NCBI GenBank assembly: GCA_029624815.1
Contig: JARSSH010000070.1
Coordinates: 1-44,226, forward strand
Source: Candidatus Competibacter sp.
GTDB taxonomy: Bacteria > Pseudomonadota > Gammaproteobacteria > Competibacterales > Competibacteraceae
DNA: 44,226 nucleotides
Reading direction: 5' to 3'
This document shows positions 34,532 to 42,569 of this stretch, in pieces (the stretch's first letter is position 1; each line of letters starts with the position of its first letter). The position numbers and the translations under genes were made by a program. Under the pieces are notes generated by a model. It saw only the letters and a program-made list of their open reading frames with translations. It did no database searches and was not told where the DNA came from.

Positions 34532-35322
34532 GGCGCGCCTTCGCCGGTCCCGCGCAGGGGTTCGAGCAACTGGTCAACCAAACGCTGGTAGCTGCCGTCC
34601 TGCTTCATGGCGCGCAGCGCGGCGGCGATGCGCGGCGCCAGCGCGGCGTGGCGCTGGTGGAGGTAGATAAACATCTCGCGTTCGGTCAGCGGCGGTTCCA
34701 CCACCGTGATGTCGGTCAAGCCGAGCTGCTTGAGCAGATAGCGGCCCGACCACAGTTCGTACAACGCCAGTTCGGCCCGGCCGGCGTGCAGCATACGAAA
34801 GAGTTGATCGGGTTCGGTGACGGTCACGGCGGTGCGGGGGTGATACGCCAATATGCCCTCTTCAAAGAGTTTCCAGCCCCGAAGCAACACCACGTTGCGA
34901 TCCCGGACGATCTCCCAACCGCCTTCATGCAAGGTCAGACCCGGCGGCGCAAAAGCGACAAAGACCATATCCATGATCTTTTCCGGTACCGGAATCAGAT
35001 GTGGGAACAGCCTTTCGAGGCCAGCGATACGCACGAGATTGCCGTCGTATTCGCCCTCGTCCGCGGACTTGATGGCGCGCGCGTTGGGGAGCAGTACGAT
35101 CTCGGCTTCGATCCCCGCTCGGCGCATCGCTTCGAGAATCACCCGGTCGAGAAAGCCATCGTGGGCCTGGTTGATCAACGGTGGGAATTCGCTGGTGGTG
35201 AACCGCAGCGCCGGCGGGGATTCGGCCGCCCGCGCGCCGGCGGCCGCCAGCCACGAGAGCAGTATCAGCAGGCACAGCATCGGGCGGGCCATGGCCGCGC
35301 GGTCAGGGAAGGCGTTTTTCAT
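34528..35322 (-). CDS. Periplasmic solute-binding protein, family 3-like
   Basis: The 264-residue protein has a signal peptide (MLCLLILLSWLAAAGARA, cleavage near residue 32) and a bilobed binding-protein pattern: LRFTTSEFPPLINQAHDGFLDRVILEAMRRAG, NARAIKSADEGEYDGNLVR, VFVAFAPP, LFRMLHAGRAELALYELW and the C-terminal ALRAMKQDGSYQRLVDQLL. No ABC permease or ATPase gene is near. Its last codons overlap the kinase GTG start, so it is more likely a sensory accessory than a transporter part. ATG 35322 follows TGGAGAAG. The substrate cannot be named. Confidence 0.85.
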   Translation of the reverse strand: MKNAFPDRAAMARPMLCLLILLSWLAAAGARAAESPPALRFTTSEFPPLINQAHDGFLDRVILEAMRRAGIEAEIVLLPNARAIKSADEGEYDGNLVRIAGLERLFPHLIPVPEKIMDMVFVAFAPPGLTLHEGGWEIVRDRNVVLLRGWKLFEEGILAYHPRTAVTVTEPDQLFRMLHAGRAELALYELWSGRYLLKQLGLTDITVVEPPLTEREMFIYLHQRHAALAPRIAAALRAMKQDGSYQRLVDQLLEPLRGTGEGAP

Positions 35323-35372
35323 GAAGTGCTTCTCCAGTGCGCCGAGGGGGCGTGCGATGTCGCCGCGCCTGG

Positions 35373-37505
35373 TCAAGGGGTCGGCGTGATGACCGGATGA
35401 ACCGGATGGGCCAGCAGGCCGCGCAAATACGCCGTCATGTCGGCGGCGGGCAGCGGTTTGCCGTACAGCCAGCCCTGGGCGTAGTCGCAGCCGATATACA
35501 ACAAGTGCGCGGCTTGCGCCTCGGTCTCGACCCCTTCGGCCACCACCCGCTTTTTCAAGCCGTGCGCCACGTTGACGATGGCCCGGGTCAGCAGCGCGCT
35601 GCCGGGATCGTCCAGCAGATCGACGATGAAGCTGCGGTCCACCTTGACCACGTCGAAGGGCAGTTGCTTGAGCAGGCCGAGCGAAGAGTAGCCGACGCCG
35701 AAATCGTCCATGTGCAGCTCGATGCCCTGCTCGCGCAGGGCGCGCAGGATGTGCAAGGCCCGCACTTGATCCTGCATCACCGCGTTTTCGGTCAGTTCCA
35801 GCTTGAGCGCGTTGGGCCGCAAATCGTTGCGCGCCAGCAAATCCTGGATGGTCTGGATGAAGTCCTGGTCCGCCAGTTGCTTGGGGGAAATGTTGACCGC
35901 CACGGGCACGGGGTCGAGTCCGATATGGCGCCATTCCCGCATTTGCCGGCACGCTTCCGCCAGAATCCAGTCGCCGACCGGCAGGATCAGGCCGGTTTCC
36001 TCCAGCAGCGGGATGAAGTCGTTGGGCGGAACCAGACCCCGATCCGAGCGCCGCCAGCGCACCAGCGCTTCCATGCCGATCGGCCGCCGGGTGCGCAGGT
36101 CGATCTGAATTTGGTAGTGCAGCACGAACTCGTTCCGGTCCAGGGCATGGCGCAGGCTGTTTTCCAGGGACAAGCGATCACGGTTGCGCGTATCCAGTTC
36201 CTTGGAGTAGAAGCAGATATGCAGCTCCTTGTGGCGTTTGGCGTGATACATGGCGCTGTCGGCCAGTTGGATCAGCGTCTCGGCGTCGTCGGCATCGTCG
36301 GGGTAGAGGCTGACGCCGATGCTGGGAATCGCGAACAGCTCGCCGGCTTCGGTCGGAATGGGTTGGTCAAACAGGTCGCGGAGTTTTTTGGTCAGTGCGC
36401 CGGCTTGCTCCCGGCCGTTCAACCCTTCCAGCAGCACGATGAATTCGTCGCCGCCCATGCGGGCCACCGTGTCGGACTGGCGCACCGCGTCGGCCAGGCG
36501 GGAGGCTACCTGCTGGAGTAGTTGATCGCCGATCTTGTGGCCCAGACTGTCGTTGACCTCCTTGAAGCGATCCAGATCCATGAACAGGATCGCCGCCTTG
36601 ACGCCGCCGCGCCGGGCGCGCAACAACGCCTGGTCGAGGCGGTCGGCGAACAGCGCGCGGTTGGGCAGCCCGGTCAGGCTGTCGTGCTGGGCCAGGTACC
36701 TGACTTGAGACTCGGCCGCCTGGCGCTCGGTGATATCGTGCAGCATCAGCAGGTGGGCCGGTCGATGCCGCCACTGGGTTTCGGTCACGGTCAATTCGGC
36801 CGTGCCCCGCCGGCCGTCAGGGCGCAGGACGGTGATTTCGGTTTTCCCCCCCACCGCCGGAATGCCGAACTCGCTGCCCACCAGCGTCTGGCCGTCGCGG
36901 CCGAGCAGGGCTTCCGCCGCGGGGTTGGCGAACAAAATGACGCCGGCCATGTTCACCAGCAGGATGCCGGTGCGGTTTTTGCGCACGACGTTATGAAAGC
37001 TTTCCTCGCTTTCGTGCAGCGCCCGCGTCTGCTCGTCGACCCGCGACTCCAGCCGTTCCTTGGCGACCCGCAACTCGTCCAGCAGCCGCAGGTTCTCGAC
37101 GTGCAGGCGGACGTCCCGGATGGCGTTGCTCAACAACGCGCGCAGCTCCAGGGGATCCCAGGGCTTGGCCAGGTAGGCGTAGATGCGGCCCTCGTTGATC
37201 GCCTGGATCGCCGCCGTCAGATCGGGGTAGCCGGTTAGCAGAATGCGGACGGTGTTCGGCTGGCTTTGGTAGACCTCGCGCAGAAACTCGGCGCCGCTGG
37301 CGTCCGGCAGGCGCTGGTCGGCGATCACCACATCCACCGGATGCCGGTCGAGCAGAACCCGCGCCTGGTTGGGCGTGGTGGCGGTGAGGACATGGAACTC
37401 GCGCCGCAACTGGCGACGCAGGGTCGCCAGAATATCCGCTTCGTCGTCGAGCACCAGCACGGTGCCGGTTGGCGGGACGCTGTCTTGGACGGTCGGTTCG
37501 TTCAT
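35373..37505 (-). CDS. Response regulator with PAS, GGDEF and EAL domains
   Basis: A 710-residue cytosolic c-di-GMP enzyme. The receiver domain (about 14-130) has D63 in VIADQRLPD and K114. A coiled coil (about 135-168) leads to a PAS domain (about 168-262). The GGDEF domain has an intact GGDEF at 351-355, with the inhibitory-site RQSD (342-345) correctly five residues upstream. The EAL domain has E479-A-L481, ELTEN, MDDFGVGYSS, KVDRSF and VAEGVE. Both diguanylate cyclase and phosphodiesterase activity are therefore possible. ATG 37505 gives the receiver's normal N-terminus. The gene is first in the minus-strand series; the solute-binding gene starts 50 bases after its stop. Confidence 0.93.
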   Translation of the reverse strand: MNEPTVQDSVPPTGTVLVLDDEADILATLRRQLRREFHVLTATTPNQARVLLDRHPVDVVIADQRLPDASGAEFLREVYQSQPNTVRILLTGYPDLTAAIQAINEGRIYAYLAKPWDPLELRALLSNAIRDVRLHVENLRLLDELRVAKERLESRVDEQTRALHESEESFHNVVRKNRTGILLVNMAGVILFANPAAEALLGRDGQTLVGSEFGIPAVGGKTEITVLRPDGRRGTAELTVTETQWRHRPAHLLMLHDITERQAAESQVRYLAQHDSLTGLPNRALFADRLDQALLRARRGGVKAAILFMDLDRFKEVNDSLGHKIGDQLLQQVASRLADAVRQSDTVARMGGDEFIVLLEGLNGREQAGALTKKLRDLFDQPIPTEAGELFAIPSIGVSLYPDDADDAETLIQLADSAMYHAKRHKELHICFYSKELDTRNRDRLSLENSLRHALDRNEFVLHYQIQIDLRTRRPIGMEALVRWRRSDRGLVPPNDFIPLLEETGLILPVGDWILAEACRQMREWRHIGLDPVPVAVNISPKQLADQDFIQTIQDLLARNDLRPNALKLELTENAVMQDQVRALHILRALREQGIELHMDDFGVGYSSLGLLKQLPFDVVKVDRSFIVDLLDDPGSALLTRAIVNVAHGLKKRVVAEGVETEAQAAHLLYIGCDYAQGWLYGKPLPAADMTAYLRGLLAHPVHPVITPTP

Positions 37506-37804
37506 GGAGCATTCCCGTTGACTATTCGTACTCCGAACGCAAATCCCGGAGCGAAATGGGCTTTCGCACGATCGGTGATCAGTGATCTCTCTAACGGGTC
37601 GAATCGAGGACGATCGCGGGCGCGCTGCTTGCAACGCACCGCTACTCAAGCCATTTCTGTCAGAGGCTCGAACGCTCGTTTAAGCAATTGTACGTCATCC
37701 CCAACGCCCGGCGGAATAGTGCACGTAATCATATTATCGTAATTGTCTATTTTTATTACATCTGATAAGCAGAGAATGCCATTCCAATTCCGGGCAGTCT
37801 TTTT
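37506..37804. other. Upstream region of the signalling/kai gene series
   Basis: These 299 bases hold no gene. The part near 37725-37770 is AT-rich (CATATTATCG, then TATTTTTATTACATC) and is the likeliest place for a promoter driving the minus-strand series. No convincing -35/-10 pair with proper spacing was found. GATCAGTGATC near 37575-37590 is a short repeat. The sirtuin remnant ends at 37805. Confidence 0.4.
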
Positions 37805-38152
37805 TCACCCAGGGGCGAGGCGCAATCGTTCCAGCAGGCCGGTCAGCGCCGCTTCGCGGTTCCGCTCCACTTTCAGGATCGAGTCGCCGTCGGCCTGGGT
37901 GCGGCCGAGGTTGAGCACGGCGATGGGTTGGCCGCGGGCGATGGCCCGCTTGCAGAAGCGATAGCCGGAAAACACCATCAGCGAGGAGCCGATCACCAAC
38001 AGGGCGTCGGTCTCGGCCAGCCGCTGGCCGGCGCGTTCGATTCGGGGTTTCGGCACCGTCTCGCCGAAAAACACCACCGCCGGTTTCAGGACGCCGCCGC
38101 AGCGCGAGCACTCCGGAACCTGGAAATCGTTGAAATCCGCATCTGGGAGAAC
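37805..38152 (-). pseudogene. 5'-truncated Sir2-family (sirtuin) deacylase
   Basis: The C-terminal 115 or so codons of a SIRT4-type sirtuin are readable: LPDADFNDFQVP, then the second zinc CxxC (ECSRCGGVLKP), VVFFGETVP, DALLVIGSSLMVFSGYRF, PIAVLNLGRTQADGDS and the C-terminus. The N-terminal half is absent: no GAGIS-type NAD loop, no catalytic HG and no first zinc pair. Homology stops near 38152, and the DNA beyond is the upstream region of a gene on the other strand. No start with a ribosome-binding site precedes the fragment. It is probably a deletion remnant and not a working enzyme. Confidence 0.82.
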
Positions 38153-38308
38153 GCATGGTCGCGACGAGGCGCTGGACGGCGGAATCGGGCGTGGTCCGCA
38201 AGCTCGGGGTCGGCGCGATGCGAACCGGCTCCGTGGCGAATTGCCGGCGCGGTACGAATACACTATGGCGGATACTGAACGATTTCGCACGACTCGTGGA
38301 GGTTGATC

Positions 38309-38521
38309 ATGGCGCTCACCCTGGAAGTTCGCCGTTTTCCTTGTACCGCGAACCTGGATAAGCCCTATGTGGCCATGTTGATGGAGGATGGCGAACTGAT
38401 CGAACAGTTCGCCTATTTCCCCGACGCCGAGGCCGCGATCGCCGCCGGGCTGGCCTGGGTGCGCGAACACCGCGCCGACACCGAGCCGACGGTGGCGGTA
38501 GTGGTGGTTCCCGATCCGTGA
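38309..38521 (+). CDS. Small unknown protein (70 residues)
   Basis: The sequence alternates charged and hydrophobic stretches (LTLEVRRFPCTANLDKPYVAMLMEDGELIEQFAYFPDAE in pattern) and ends TVAVVVVPDP. It suggests a compact alpha/beta domain with beta strands at both ends. There is no signal peptide, membrane helix or known motif. The ATG at 38309 is preceded by TGGAGG at good spacing, and codon usage is like the neighbours, which supports a real gene. It converges with the DUF1223 gene 19 bases away. Function unknown. Confidence 0.7.
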   Translation: MALTLEVRRFPCTANLDKPYVAMLMEDGELIEQFAYFPDAEAAIAAGLAWVREHRADTEPTVAVVVVPDP

Positions 38522-38540
38522 GGGCGCGGCGGCGGGCCGC

Positions 38541-39332
38541 TCAATCGGCGCAGGCGGCCAGCGCCAATGCCTGCACGACTTCTCCACTCTGGAGCCGTTG
38601 CAGGAAAATCACCACGCCGGCATCGCGCGCCACGAATTCGCCCGGTAAGGGAACCGAGACGGTGTGGGCGAAACGCCCGTCGGGATCGATGGCCAAAGGT
38701 CCGAGCAGCGCCCGCACTACCCGGTCGTGGCGTAACCGTTCTCCGGCGTTCTCGCCCGTCGTGACTTGGCTGTCGAGACGGTCCTGGTAAACCGCCACGA
38801 ACACGCCGATCTCGCCGCGCGCCACCGGCGCGCGCACGTGCCCGCCGGCCTGTACCCGCCACTGTTCTGGCCCTGGAAACAACTCGGCCCGGAGATCGGC
38901 CGGCGCCGGCTGCGCGGTAAGATGGGCGATTTCCTGCTGGAATACTTCCGGCCGTTGCCATTGCGGCAGGCTCCGACCGCTGAGCAAGACTTGCGGCGTG
39001 TATACGGTCCGGGAGCCCTGCTGCGCCGCCAATGCCCGTTGCCGCGCGCTGAATGCAGGCTGCGCGAAGCGATCCTTCCAACCCAGGCGATCCCAGTAAT
39101 CGACGTGGAACGCCAATGCCGCGACTTGGCGCGTATCCCAGCTCCCCGCTGTTTGACGACTCAGCCAGCGGTCCGCCGGCGGGCAACTGTTGCAGCCCTC
39201 GGAGGTGTAGAGCTCCACCAGCGCGACCCGGGTCGGCGGGCCGACCGCCGCGCAGCCGGCGGGTTTCGCCAACAGGGTAGGCGTCCATGCCAGCGTCAAA
39301 ACCAGGGCGATGGCTAACGAGGGTGTCTTCAT
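38541..39332 (-). CDS. DUF1223 exported thioredoxin-like protein
   Basis: A 263-residue protein with an N-terminal signal (MKTPSLAIALVLTLAWTPTLLA). It then reads VALVELYTSEGCNSCPPAD, the DUF1223 hallmark with a CxxC, a thioredoxin-like redox motif. AFHVDYWDRLGWKDRFA, RQRALAAQQGSRTVYTPQVLLSG and the C-terminal beta domain are also typical. The family's biochemical function is not established; a periplasmic redox role is inferred from CxxC and export. ATG 39332 is chosen to give a proper signal peptide. The gene stands alone, with repeat-rich DNA upstream. Confidence 0.88.
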   Translation of the reverse strand: MKTPSLAIALVLTLAWTPTLLAKPAGCAAVGPPTRVALVELYTSEGCNSCPPADRWLSRQTAGSWDTRQVAALAFHVDYWDRLGWKDRFAQPAFSARQRALAAQQGSRTVYTPQVLLSGRSLPQWQRPEVFQQEIAHLTAQPAPADLRAELFPGPEQWRVQAGGHVRAPVARGEIGVFVAVYQDRLDSQVTTGENAGERLRHDRVVRALLGPLAIDPDGRFAHTVSVPLPGEFVARDAGVVIFLQRLQSGEVVQALALAACAD

Positions 39333-39399
39333 GGCTCGCTTCCCATTGGGTAATCGATGCAATATACCGCGCACGGCGCAATCGTCGGAATATAGCCAT

Positions 39400-39465
39400 C
39401 CCACGCCCTCACCCCGACCCTTCTCCCGGCGGGAGCGCGTCCGCGCGGGGCGAGGGTGTGGCGGG
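39400..39465. repeat. REP-like GC-rich imperfect palindrome
   Basis: CACGCCCTCACCCCGACCC on the left and GGGGCGAGGGTGTGG on the right are imperfectly complementary. An inner stem CTCCCGGCGGGAG and a second stem (GCGCGTCCGCGC) lie between them. It is in the style of the CCCTC-type repeats at 721 and 10106. Confidence 0.55.
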
Positions 39466-39555
39466 CGGCAACCACAACTGATCTAGGATCGCTATAGATA
39501 CCGCGCATGGCGCGGTTGTCATACCGTTTCTCAATAGATTTTATGATTCAGAGGG

Positions 39556-39636
39556 GTAGGGCGGGTTAGGGCGTCGGCCCGTAACCCGCCGATTTGATTG
39601 TGACTTCGGCGGGTTACGCTGCGCTAACCCGCCCTA
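39556..39636. repeat. Nested inverted repeat (81 bp)
   Basis: The outer arms are 39556-39572 (GTAGGGCGGGTTAGGGC) and 39620-39636; the right arm's complement is GTAGGGCGGGTTAGCGC, so 16 of 17 match. The inner arms are 39580-39592 (CGTAACCCGCCGA) and 39606-39618, a perfect 13-base match. The GTAGGGCGGGTTAGCGCAGCGTAACCCGCC-type element is a known style of dispersed intergenic repeat in proteobacteria. It can fold as a long RNA or DNA hairpin and has no coding capacity. Confidence 0.75.
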
Positions 39637-39892
39637 CGCGGGAAATATAAAACTTACCGGGAATTGGTATCAGCATATCTATGGAGCTTGTGGGGCCTGT
39701 TGCCGATCCGCGGCGCGGATCGGGCAGGTCGGCCAAATACGGATGAGAGTCGAGCCGTTGGAGTCGCACCGGTTTTCTCCATACCAACGTTGTTTTTCCC
39801 TATCCGGGCAACGCGGCGCTTGTCGATCCCCTACATGGCGCGATGGCCCTGGCGGCCCTTCCGGGGCGCTGGCGTGGTTGGGGTTGTGCGGC

Positions 39893-39898
39893 TACAAT
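39893..39898 (+). promoter_or_regulatory. Possible -10 box of tRNA-Ser
   Basis: TACAAT lies 12 bases before the mature tRNA 5' end, so transcription would begin about 5 bases upstream of it. The -35 region (TGGCGT at 17-base spacing) is a poor match. Confidence 0.4.
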
Positions 39899-39909
39899 CC
39901 CAGCCGTCC

Positions 39910-39997
39910 GGAGAGGTGGCAGAGCGGTCGATTGCGGCGGTCTTGAAAACCGTTGATCCGCAAGGGTCCGGGGGTTCGAATCCCTCCCTCTCCGCCA
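39910..39997 (+). tRNA. tRNA-Ser (TGA)
   Basis: An 88-base type II tRNA with a long variable arm. The acceptor stem is GGAGAGG/CCTCTCC, with discriminator G and an encoded CCA (39995-39997). The anticodon stem GCGGT/ACCGT-like encloses the loop CTTGAAA, giving anticodon TGA for UCA codons. The T arm carries GTTCGAATC. It is followed 89 bases later by the amidotransferase gene. Confidence 0.95.
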
Positions 39998-40086
39998 GGC
40001 TTCGATCCATTCGCCCGTTATTTCCCACCACCGACAAGCGGCGAGCGCAGGGTCGTCCAATCTCCCCAGCCACCACGAGCGCGTCC

Positions 40087-40791
40087 ATGAAAACCGTTCT
40101 CGCCATCCGCCATGTGGCCTTCGAGGATCTCGATGCTTTTACCCCGGTGTTGGTCGAGCGCGGCTATGCCGTGCGCTATCTGGAAGCGGGCTACGATGAC
40201 TTGAGCGCGCTGGACCCCTTGGCCGACGCGCTGCTGGTGGTTCTGGGTGGCCCCATCGGCGTCTACGAAGACGACGCCTATCCCTTTATCCACGATGAGT
40301 TGCGCGTACTGCGGGCACGGCTGGACGCCGGCCGGCCGACGCTTGGCCTCTGCCTGGGTTGTCAGATGATCGCTCGGGCGTTGGGGGCGCGAGTCTATCC
40401 GGGCGGGCGGAAGGAAATCGGTTGGAAACCGCTGACGCTGACCGCGGCCGGTCGAAAAAGCCCTCTGGCCGCGTTCGCCGACGAGGCGCCGGTGCTGCAC
40501 TGGCACGGCGATACCTTCGATCTGCCCGAGGGCGCCGAACTGTTGGCCTCCACCGATCTCTATCCCAATCAGGCGTTTGCGTGGGGCGATCATGCGCTGG
40601 CGCTGCAATTTCATGTCGAAACCACCGCACGGGGATTGGAGCGCTGGTTCATCGGTCACGCCTGCGAGATCGGCCAGACGCCGGGTCTGGGCGTGGCGGC
40701 GCTGCGGGCCGATGCCGCCCGTTGCGCCGCCGACGCCGCGGCGCTGGGCCGGCGCTGTTTCGCCGCCTGGCTGGACCGGGTCGGCCTGTGA
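40087..40791 (+). CDS. Class I glutamine amidotransferase-like protein
   Basis: The 234-residue protein has the triad-hydrolase fold of GMP-synthase-like amidotransferases. Nucleophile C89 lies in [15 protein letters not shown], with H176 and E178 in [22 protein letters not shown] and [12 protein letters not shown] are further family segments. It has no synthetase domain, so the acceptor is unknown. Stand-alone members include gamma-glutamyl hydrolases and GMP synthase-like proteins. ATG 40087 starts the conserved KTVLAIRHV; the frame is open upstream through the tRNA but that is accidental. The methyltransferase gene begins 55 bases downstream. Confidence 0.88.
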   Translation: MKTVLAIRHVAFEDLDAFTPVLVERGYAVRYLEAGYDDLSALDPLADALLVVLGGPIGVYEDDAYPFIHDELRVLRARLDAGRPTLGLCLGCQMIARALGARVYPGGRKEIGWKPLTLTAAGRKSPLAAFADEAPVLHWHGDTFDLPEGAELLASTDLYPNQAFAWGDHALALQFHVETTARGLERWFIGHACEIGQTPGLGVAALRADAARCAADAAALGRRCFAAWLDRVGL

Positions 40792-40846
40792 GTCGGCCGC
40801 GCCAATCCGGCCGCCGCCGGGCAACCGTCGGTCGCACACGGAGACC

Positions 40847-41467
40847 ATGAGCCGCTATTACGCCGCCGATCGGCAGGATCTGGTGGATTTCTTGCGTCCT
40901 CACGGCCACTTCGGCGTGGTGTTGGACATCGGTTGCGCTGGGGGCTGTCTGGGCCGGCAACTGCTCATGACCGGTCTGGCCGAGCGCTGCGATGGGATCG
41001 AGCCCAATGAGGAAGCGGCCACCCAGGCGGCGGATCGGCTTCACCGAATTTGGGTGGCCGACCTGGCGGCGGTCGCGGAGCAGGTGCCCTGGCCCGACTA
41101 CGATCTGCTGATCATGGCCGATGTGCTGGAACACCTGATCGATCCTTGGCAAGTTTTGGCGGAATTGCATCGCCGCGCCCGGCCCGGCGCACGCTTGTTG
41201 CTGAGCGTGCCCAACGTGCGCCATAAAAGCGTCGTGCTGCCCCTGCTGTTCCGGGGCCGCTTCGACTACGCCGACGCCGGTATCCTGGATCGCACCCACC
41301 TGCATTTCTTCACCCGCTCCAGCCTGCTGGACGCGGTCGGTCGAGCCGGCTGGCGGGTCGCAACCATCGCGCCTTTCATCAAACCCAAATACCGCCGCTG
41401 GTGGTTTCCACACCGGATGCTCGGCGAGTTTCTGGCGGTGCAGTATTTTCTGCTGGTGGAAAAATGA
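40847..41467 (+). CDS. Class I SAM-dependent methyltransferase
   Basis: The 206-residue protein contains the SAM-binding VVLDIGCAGGCLG (24-36), an acidic IEPNEE, DLLIMADVLEHLIDPW (motif resembling UbiE/Methyltransf_23) and LLLSVPNVRH. HFFTRSSLLDAVGRAGWRV is typical of polysaccharide- or lipid-linked methyltransferases. The C-terminus is basic and aromatic (KPKYRRWWFPHR), possibly membrane-facing. ATG 40847 has GGAGACC just upstream. Its stop overlaps the glycosyltransferase ATG (ATGA), suggesting that both modify one cell-surface glycan. Confidence 0.88.
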   Translation: MSRYYAADRQDLVDFLRPHGHFGVVLDIGCAGGCLGRQLLMTGLAERCDGIEPNEEAATQAADRLHRIWVADLAAVAEQVPWPDYDLLIMADVLEHLIDPWQVLAELHRRARPGARLLLSVPNVRHKSVVLPLLFRGRFDYADAGILDRTHLHFFTRSSLLDAVGRAGWRVATIAPFIKPKYRRWWFPHRMLGEFLAVQYFLLVEK

Positions 41468-42381
41468 GTCTGCCATTGGTCAGCGTGGCGGTGCCCGCCT
41501 ACAACCACGCCGCTTTTCTCGGCGCTTGTCTGGAGTCGGTGCGGACTCAGAGCTATCCCCGGCTGGAACTGGTGGTGGTGGACGATGGCTCCACCGACGC
41601 CACCCTGGCGGTGGCCGAACACTTTGCGGCAACGCATGCCGAGCGCTTCGAGCGGCTGGACGTGATCCATCAGGCCAATCGAGGGGTGAGCGCCGCTTCC
41701 AATCGCGCCATCGCGGCCTGTCGGGGCGAATGGGTGCATCTGCTGGGTTCCGACGACCTGCTCTATCCGGACAAGATTCGGCTCCAGCAGCAGGCCATCG
41801 ACGCCTGGGACGACCCTCGCCTGGCGTTGGTCTATGCCGATGTGGATTTTATCGACGCGGCGGGCCAAATCTTGTCCTCGGCGACCCGGAACCGCCGGCC
41901 GCCCGGCCCCGATCACCAAGCCTATCTGTGGCTGCTGCGCTATAACGACATCGCCAATCCGACGGTGGCCTTGCGCCGCGAGGCGTTTTTGGCCATCGGA
42001 GGTTTCGATGAGTCCTTGCCTCTGGAAGATCTGGATTGCTGGCTGCGTTTGTCCGCGCGCCATGCCGTGGCGCGAGTGGCTGGCCTGCTGGCGGCGTATC
42101 GGCGGCACGACGGCAACGCCAGCCGTCGCCAGTTGATGATGTTCGAAGCGAACTGGGATACGCTGGCCAAGTTCGCCGAGCAGCACGGAGATTTGATTCC
42201 GCCGGCGCTGTGGCGGGCCTGTCTCCGTCGCCGGCTGCGCAGCTTTCTGCGCTGGGCGCGCAAACACGCGCCTGCCTTGGTGCCGACGATTCTCGGCGAC
42301 GCCGTGCGCAGTCTGGCATGTACTCCGAAACCCGCCGTCTGGCGCCGCTACGCCGCGCGCTGCCGCGCGTTGCAATCCTGA
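41464..42381 (+). CDS. Family 2 glycosyltransferase
   Basis: A 305-residue GT-A enzyme. VSVAVPAYNHAAFLGACLESV is the nucleotide-binding start. LVVVDDGSTDATL and WVHLLGSDDLLYPDKI hold the acidic metal/sugar-nucleotide residues. NPTVALRREAFLAIGGFDESL and LEDLDCWLRLS contain the catalytic-base region. The last 70 residues are basic (LRRRLRSFLRWARKH). It probably adds a sugar to a surface polysaccharide or glycolipid; donor and acceptor are not deducible. It is coupled to the methyltransferase by a 4-base overlap. Confidence 0.9.
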   Translation: MSLPLVSVAVPAYNHAAFLGACLESVRTQSYPRLELVVVDDGSTDATLAVAEHFAATHAERFERLDVIHQANRGVSAASNRAIAACRGEWVHLLGSDDLLYPDKIRLQQQAIDAWDDPRLALVYADVDFIDAAGQILSSATRNRRPPGPDHQAYLWLLRYNDIANPTVALRREAFLAIGGFDESLPLEDLDCWLRLSARHAVARVAGLLAAYRRHDGNASRRQLMMFEANWDTLAKFAEQHGDLIPPALWRACLRRRLRSFLRWARKHAPALVPTILGDAVRSLACTPKPAVWRRYAARCRALQS

Positions 42382-42504
42382 CATTTCCCCGTCCGACCGT
42401 GTGTCTTTTAGAAAAAATTGTCTTTAATTAAAATGTTATACTTGGATCAGTCACTGGCTTGAACGAGATCGCTCCCAACGGCCAAACCTATAATCCCGAC
42501 CATT

Positions 42505-42536
42505 GCGGGAATCCCGCCCTCGGGGAGGGTTCCCGC
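42505..42536. other. Stem-loop upstream of the ETF-QO gene
   Basis: GCGGGAA (42505-42511) and TTCCCGC (42530-42536) pair perfectly. The inner CCC/GGG can extend the stem after one mismatch. It lies 34 bases before the GTG start, so it is in the probable 5' untranslated region or is a leftover terminator of the glycosyltransferase transcript. The 188-base spacer also contains an AT-rich segment with TATACT near 42436-42441, a possible -10 box. Confidence 0.45.
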
Positions 42537-42569
42537 CACTGCCAACCAACGCTTGATAAGGAGTGAACG

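Larger units (their letters stand above)
39333..39909. other. Repeat-rich intergenic region
   Basis: This stretch contains the REP-like element near 39400-39465 and the nested inverted repeat 39556-39636 (both listed). Otherwise I see no gene. The frame that runs from 39664 through the tRNA into the downstream gene is accidental. The final 20 bases carry a -10-like element for tRNA-Ser. Confidence 0.6.

Noticed and set aside
39664-40791. Extended amidotransferase frame from 39664
   Set aside because: The extension passes through tRNA-Ser. Homology begins at ATG 40087.
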